Positions 59,150-64,000 of a DNA stretch of 64,000 bases are shown piece after piece. Under the pieces are notes generated by a model. The model saw only the letters and a list, made by a program, of their open reading frames with translations. It was not told the DNA's origin and ran no database searches. The stretch covers positions 9,488,501-9,552,500 of the forward strand of contig NC_085128.1 in assembly GCF_030269925.1 (NCBI RefSeq), given 5' to 3'. Origin of the DNA: Bombyx mori. Taxonomy: Eukaryota; Arthropoda; Insecta; Lepidoptera; Bombycidae. Within the stretch, counting starts at the first letter, position 1. The number at the start of each line of letters is the position of its first letter. Both the position numbers and the translations under genes were made by a program.

Positions 59150-60838
59150 ACGCATCAAAATGCCAAAAATGCATAAAAACAACACACATCTTAAGTATGT
59201 TTCTCAGCAGAGCACTTTTCATACATTGCTCATGATTACGGCTATTCACAATAATATATACGACTTTAATTCGGCACGCCGCTTGTGCCAGCCAATTACT
59301 AGAAGGCTCACAATACTTCAACTTACTTTAATGTCTTTTTCAAACACTGTCGAATTAAAGTATTTTGGCGAGCAGTCGTCACAAAAGTGCCAGGAAACCT
59401 GCACCTATGCATTCTGGCATGCCAAAAGTTTCAGAACACAGATGTTTGTTTACCTTATGACCAAATTAAAACGATTCGACTTCACTAAAACTAAACCAGG
59501 CTTTCTCTTGGCTTAACATTTTATTGACTATACTACATGTCGTCTAATCCTGAACACAGGCTTTAGCCGAATACAACCTCTACTTTTATGACTAAAATAG
59601 GTTCACTAAAAGTACGATGTAATATAAAAACTAAATCGGCTGTATACGTACTCTGACCGTGACCTGATATATTTATTTTGTCAGGGCAAGCTTGGAAATA
59701 TAAGTAGAATCGACGAAAGTCAACAGAAGTTAAGGACTATGTACAAACAAAAACCAAAAAGTAAAATGTTATATACTATTAGCGAGCCCTGCAGGCTTTG
59801 CCTTGTTAACCAACTTAAAAAAAGGAGGAGGTTCTCAATTCGACTGTATTTTTTTTATGTTTGTTACCTCATAACTTTTGACTGGGTGAATCGATTTTGA
59901 AAATTCTTTTTTTTTTAGAAAGCTGACGCTTCTTGTGTGGTCCCATTTCAATTTAGTTCAGTTCTGATGATTGTATCCATGAGAAAACCATATGTCTTAA
60001 ATTTGCATTAAGTGCGTGCGCGACAAATACATGAATAAATCAATAACTCAATATCACGCCAACCGATTTCGATGATTATTGTTTTTAGTGTATATTAATT
60101 TGTTTTGGAATATCTCTTTTTTTCTATTTGAAGTCGGTTTTTGTTAATGCAAGTCTATTTACAATTATGTGAAACATAAAGGCTGTACTACTGGAAACAT
60201 TCTTGAAAACGATAACAGGTATCTTCAATAGCACAAAAATCACGTTGAAAAAACGTTCCGTTTAATACAATTAATTACACAAATAATACGTGGCATCTAC
60301 ATTATATCTAAAAACGCAAACTACACCTTGATAATCTACACAAAAATTACTTATTACTCGTAGTAAACTGGGATTCGTCATTCCGTTTTTATTAATAACA
60401 AACAGGTCTCAATTTTACAATTCTGAATAAATAAGCAAAGGCAACATAATTAAGAATTCTTTGTTTAGTAGCTATTGAAATATGAATAGACAAATTAATT
60501 GCTTAGTTTCGAATTTCAAATCGTAGTCGTCTTCGTATCTATCGTCTTAATAATCGTCTTAGTACCGAATTTTCTAGACAGTCAATTATGTTACCAAAAA
60601 TTTTAAGTATCATTTTCTTCTCTGTTTATTCACCAATTTTCCATTATTAATTTCTATTGTATCTTTTTCTTCAAATTAATTTAGATCTTGAGGTGTCAGC
60701 TGTTATAATAGACGTATCTATTTTGATTATCGGATGAATAGGTTAGTTAACAATCGTTCTTAATAATATACGTGTACAATCTTCTTATACAGCAGCCACT
60801 TCGTCTAAGAAGTTGCTGTACGTACTTAAAATTAGGGT
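59150..60838. other. intergenic, one dispersed repeat
   Basis: 59815-60160 carries a widespread moth repeat (GGAGGAGGTTCTCAATTCGA, TTGTTACCTCATAACTTTTG). The rest is AT-rich without recognised genes; the open frame at 59118-59516 has no domain and starts inside Bm1. Confidence 0.45.
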
Positions 60839-60840
60839 TA

Positions 60841-62351
60841 AAGTATGAAATTGCTGATTTGTACTGAAAAATTGAAATTGGTTTATTTTTCATTTAAGAT
60901 ATTTATACAATCAAAATATCCACCATTATTATCTATACACTACTGCCATCTAATAGGAAGGTCATTTATTTATGCCTTTGCGATAGAACGATGTTGATCT
61001 AGATTCTACAAACTGTGTGAAAGCATTTTGTACTGCCTCGTGGGAAGAAAACTTTTTATCGCGTAGAAAATTATCCAAATCGCGACAACAATGGTAGTCC
61101 GTTGGAGCAAGGTCTGGCGAATACGCAGGGTGACGAATGGTTTGTAATTGCAGTTCCTGTAGAATTCGTGCTGCATGAGGTCTCGCGTTATCATGGAGCA
61201 ATAATGGTGAAGATCGATTCATGAGTCGGGGCTGTTTCACTGCAAGTTTTGCTATCACTGTTCGGAGTTCGGCATAGTAGACATATGCCGTTATTGCTTG
61301 ACCAGATCGGAGACAGCTCTAGTGAATACACCATGCTGAGACCACCAAACAGTTACCATTACCTTTTTATTGGTGACCTTTGCTTTAGGACACTGTTACG
61401 GCATTTGACCTGGGGTCAGCCATTGCATTTTTCGCTTACGGTTATCGTAAAGAATCTACTTTTCATCACATGTCACAATTCGATCCAATATTCCTTCATA
61501 TCTGTATCGATTCAACAAGGAAACCCAAGTTTGAAAATGCGTTTCTTTCTGCAGATCAGTCAAATCATGAGGCACCCATTTTTCATATATTTTTTATTTT
61601 ATTGATTTGACGCAAATGAGTCAATGTTGTTGGTAAGGTAACGTGGCGTGGTATGGACATGTGATGCGTAGAGAGAAGATGCATGTGACTAGGAGATGTA
61701 TGGAAATGGTAGTGCAAGGTAGAGGGGGAAGAGGTCGACCGAAGAAGACATGGATGGAGTGTGTGAATGACGATATGAGAGAGAGAGGAGTGAGTGTTGA
61801 GATGACGGCTGATAGAAGAGAATGGAAGAGAAAAATTAGCTGTGCCGACCCCACCTAGTGGGATAAGGTGGAGAAAAAGAAGTTGTTGGTAAGGTAACGT
61901 TAAACCATGCCGCCAATTCCTGGGTAGTTTGGCTCGGATCAGCTTCCACCATCTCTTTTAAATATTTGTTATTCACATGGGTGGGTGGTCTCCCACATGG
62001 TTCGTTTTTCAAATGAAAATTTCCATCACGAAAGCGTTTAAACCAAAATCGTACGGTGCGTTCATTAGCAGGCCCCTGTCCATACGCAACATTGATATTG
62101 CAAGCTGTTTCTGTAGCGTTAATTCCGCGTCGGAACTCGTGTTCAAAAACCACTCGAATTTTCGAAGTATCCATCTTTCTTGTCTAAGCTGAATCAAAAA
62201 ACAACTGAAAGTCGATAATCGAATGTTGCACGTTTTTTAAAAGAAGAACTTCATAGGTACCATTTGAAAAAAGTTTCACTCAAAAATCTCAAAACCATGA
62301 AAAGGTTGTATGTCAAATTACGTATTACAATAAAACGGCAATTTCATACTT
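60841..62351 (-). mobile_element. mariner transposon, inactivated
   Basis: Flanked by TA at 60839-60840 and 62352-62353; inverted ends AAGTATGAAATTGC and the complement GCAATTTCATACTT. Transposase on the reverse strand starts at 62174 with a paired-domain-like N-terminus and ends at 60962 with HDNARPH and YSPDLAPTDYH catalytic motifs. It is broken by an RTE-like insert and by frameshifts in 61259-61640. The two visible catalytic Asp are 30 residues apart rather than the usual 34 in mariner, suggesting a small deletion. About 1.25 kb without the insert. Confidence 0.88.
61645..61881 (+). mobile_element. RTE-like LINE 3' end inside mariner
   Basis: Bounded by a 19-bp direct repeat GTTGTTGGTAAGGTAACGT (61626-61644 and 61882-61900). 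Encodes the last residues of a polymerase ORF ([16 protein letters not shown]) and ends GGATAAGGTGGAGAAAAAGA. Same family as 34078-34327. Confidence 0.85.
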
Positions 62352-62353
62352 TA

Positions 62354-63072
62354 TTCCCTATTATAACGATTAAACTTAAACAAACAGACGATAGCATGAA
62401 TATGTAAATGTGCCTATTTCTGCTAAAGGTCAACGATTTAATATGAGCGGTAAAAGTCTTAGCTTCGAGAAAAAGTACCTATTGACGGAGCAATATAAAT
62501 TGTACGAGCTTCCTAGAAAACGCTTCTGAACTCTTGAAATAAAATGTGGCCAAGCAATAAAACTTTGTTACTGAAACGGCGAGGCCGTCTTTCATCTCGC
62601 TAGTGCCGTAGTAACTTACCGTCGCGTCGACCTGTTTCGGATTTGTATGCAGCTCTTGTGTGAAGCAACGTTAATAATTTATTTTTACCTGGAGTGACCT
62701 ACAAATAAAATATTCAGTGCTTGTAAAATACTTCTTATTAGATTTCAATGAAGCACTTAGTATAATTTTTCGAAGCTCAGTAATTTATTGGCACAGACAT
62801 AATTTATAAAGACAGGTACAGATTTCCCGTTTTTTTTTATTGATGCCGATGGGAAATGTATTTCACGGCTTATTAAGTTGCAGGGTTTGCGAAGGTCACA
62901 AAATTAGGCACGTTGTTAGAAAGTAAACGGCACTACTGCTCAAAAGGGATGATTCCTTGAATTTATAGTTAAATTAAATAAGACGTCATTTATGACAAAA
63001 GTATCGAAATTACTCGAAATGTTTTAAAAAATACGTCCATCTAAAGAAAAGCAGGGCTCGTTAAAAATAATA
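62354..63072. other. intergenic, nothing recognised
   Basis: AT-rich single-copy-looking sequence; no gene, no known repeat seen. Confidence 0.4.
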
Positions 63073-63331
63073 TCTTCTAATATATAAAAATGAATTGCTT
63101 CGTTAGTCTCACTAAAACTCGAGAACGGCTGGACCGATTTGGCTAATTTTGGTCTTGAATTATTTGTAGAAGTCCAGAGAAGGTTTAAAAGGTAGATAAA
63201 TATGAAAATGCTCGGAATTAAATAAAAATAACAACTTTGTTTTTCCTTTGATGTGTCCCCCGTCGGACGGACAAATGTTTAGGTCCTTTATTTCTCGATT
63301 GAGGCACTACGAAGTCTGCCGGGTCAGCTAG
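63073..63331 (+). mobile_element. non-autonomous Helitron-like element
   Basis: Starts TCTTCTAATATATAAAAATG, has the CGAGAACGGCTGGACCGATT motif and ends CTGCCGGGTCAGCTAG followed by T, matching Helitron ends. No ORF. Confidence 0.7.
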
Positions 63332-64000
63332 TATCTGATAAAGATGCTAGGTCGTTAACACTGTAAATGTTTGTAACTTACTTATAATTATTACAAACTT
63401 TGATTTTGGATTTATGATTTGTGTGGATTTGTGGATAAAATGTGAAGTTGGATACAAAAAGATAGAAAAAAATTCATGTTGCTTTGGCTAGTCTTCAAAG
63501 CGGAACGTTTCTTTCTAGTATATGTGGGACTCGACTACTATCTACATACAATAATACCGGACGTATTGGTAGTTGAGTAATACAAGTGAAGCGTGTTGTG
63601 ATTTAAATCTAGGGAAATTTAGAAATCTTGGTGAAGGAATTTTTTTTCTTATAATGTTACGAGCTCACATATCATTATGTTATTGTTTTGTATGTATGCA
63701 TGGGTGTGTGTTAAAGGCCACAATAAATACATTTATTGCTGGTTTCTTTAAACATACGGATAAACAGGTTTTAATTGATTATACCGTGGGTAGATTTGAT
63801 TGTTAAATATTTTTGTCACCGAGAAGAGAACTCACTTAAAATAGCTCTTAACTAAAAGTTAAGTGGAAATAAATCCTAAGATCTCTATCGAAACTTTGTT
63901 ACCTTCAGGTTAAGCCTAATTAATAGTACACGATACGATCGCTTCGAAGGCACTGTGGTCAAGGCTGGTTCACCACAAATGGCCTGTTGTAAACTACATA
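63332..64000. other. window end, nothing recognised
   Basis: No exon or repeat recognised. A 77-codon frame at 63573-63806 lacks any domain or splice context and was not accepted. Confidence 0.4.

Noticed and set aside
59118..59516. 132-codon forward frame after bves
   Set aside because: Begins inside a Bm1 copy and shows no domain or start context; likely chance.

Overview
This is a piece of a moth nuclear genome, almost certainly a silkworm (Bombyx). The evidence is AT-rich sequence, small exons with canonical GT/AG introns, and about twenty copies of the tRNA-derived SINE Bm1 with its typical head and tail, alongside lepidopteran Jockey and R1-clade LINEs, Helitron ends and a mariner. Nothing bacterial, and no CRISPR array or rRNA gene, was seen. 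Gene models below were assembled by hand from reading-frame continuity across splice sites and have not been checked against transcripts.

There are four host genes. (1) 754-7560 (+) is an adenylate kinase 7 (AK7) gene; its first exons lie upstream of the window. It encodes a dehydrogenase-like N-terminal half, a P-loop kinase domain, an acidic insert, a coiled coil and a C-terminal Dpy-30 motif. (2) 9046-13814 (+) is a complete 11-exon pickpocket/ENaC-type sodium channel gene. (3) 18128-36285 (-) is a complete 20-coding-exon P5B ATPase (ATP13A2/3 type, related to fly anne boleyn), 1134 residues. (4) 37545-58346 (+) is a Popeye-domain gene (bves/POPDC). It starts 1.26 kb from the ATPase start in divergent orientation and has two possible C-termini. 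Genes 2 and 3 converge. The four are not an operon-like set; apart from the head-to-head pair no functional link is evident.

Most of the rest is mobile DNA. The 12.6-kb last-but-one intron of bves holds a transposon cluster: two 5'-truncated copies of one R1-clade LINE inserted at exactly the same target (the 12-bp repeat GAGGTAGGTACC occurs three times), directly next to a near-full-length Jockey-clade LINE (49372-54555) with its own 11-bp target duplication and a single frameshift in ORF2. An earlier bves intron holds a 1359-bp element with inverted ends and a 6-bp target duplication (TTGTAA), sitting inside a Bm1 copy. At 60841-62351 a mariner with TA duplications is itself split by an RTE-like LINE tail.

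No clear new cellular system was found. The best leads are the same-site R1-clade insertions (a possible new target-specific retrotransposon), the unclassified 6-bp-TSD DNA element, the ~31-bp degenerate repeat array ending in a hairpin at 44459-44660, and the two alternative ends of bves.
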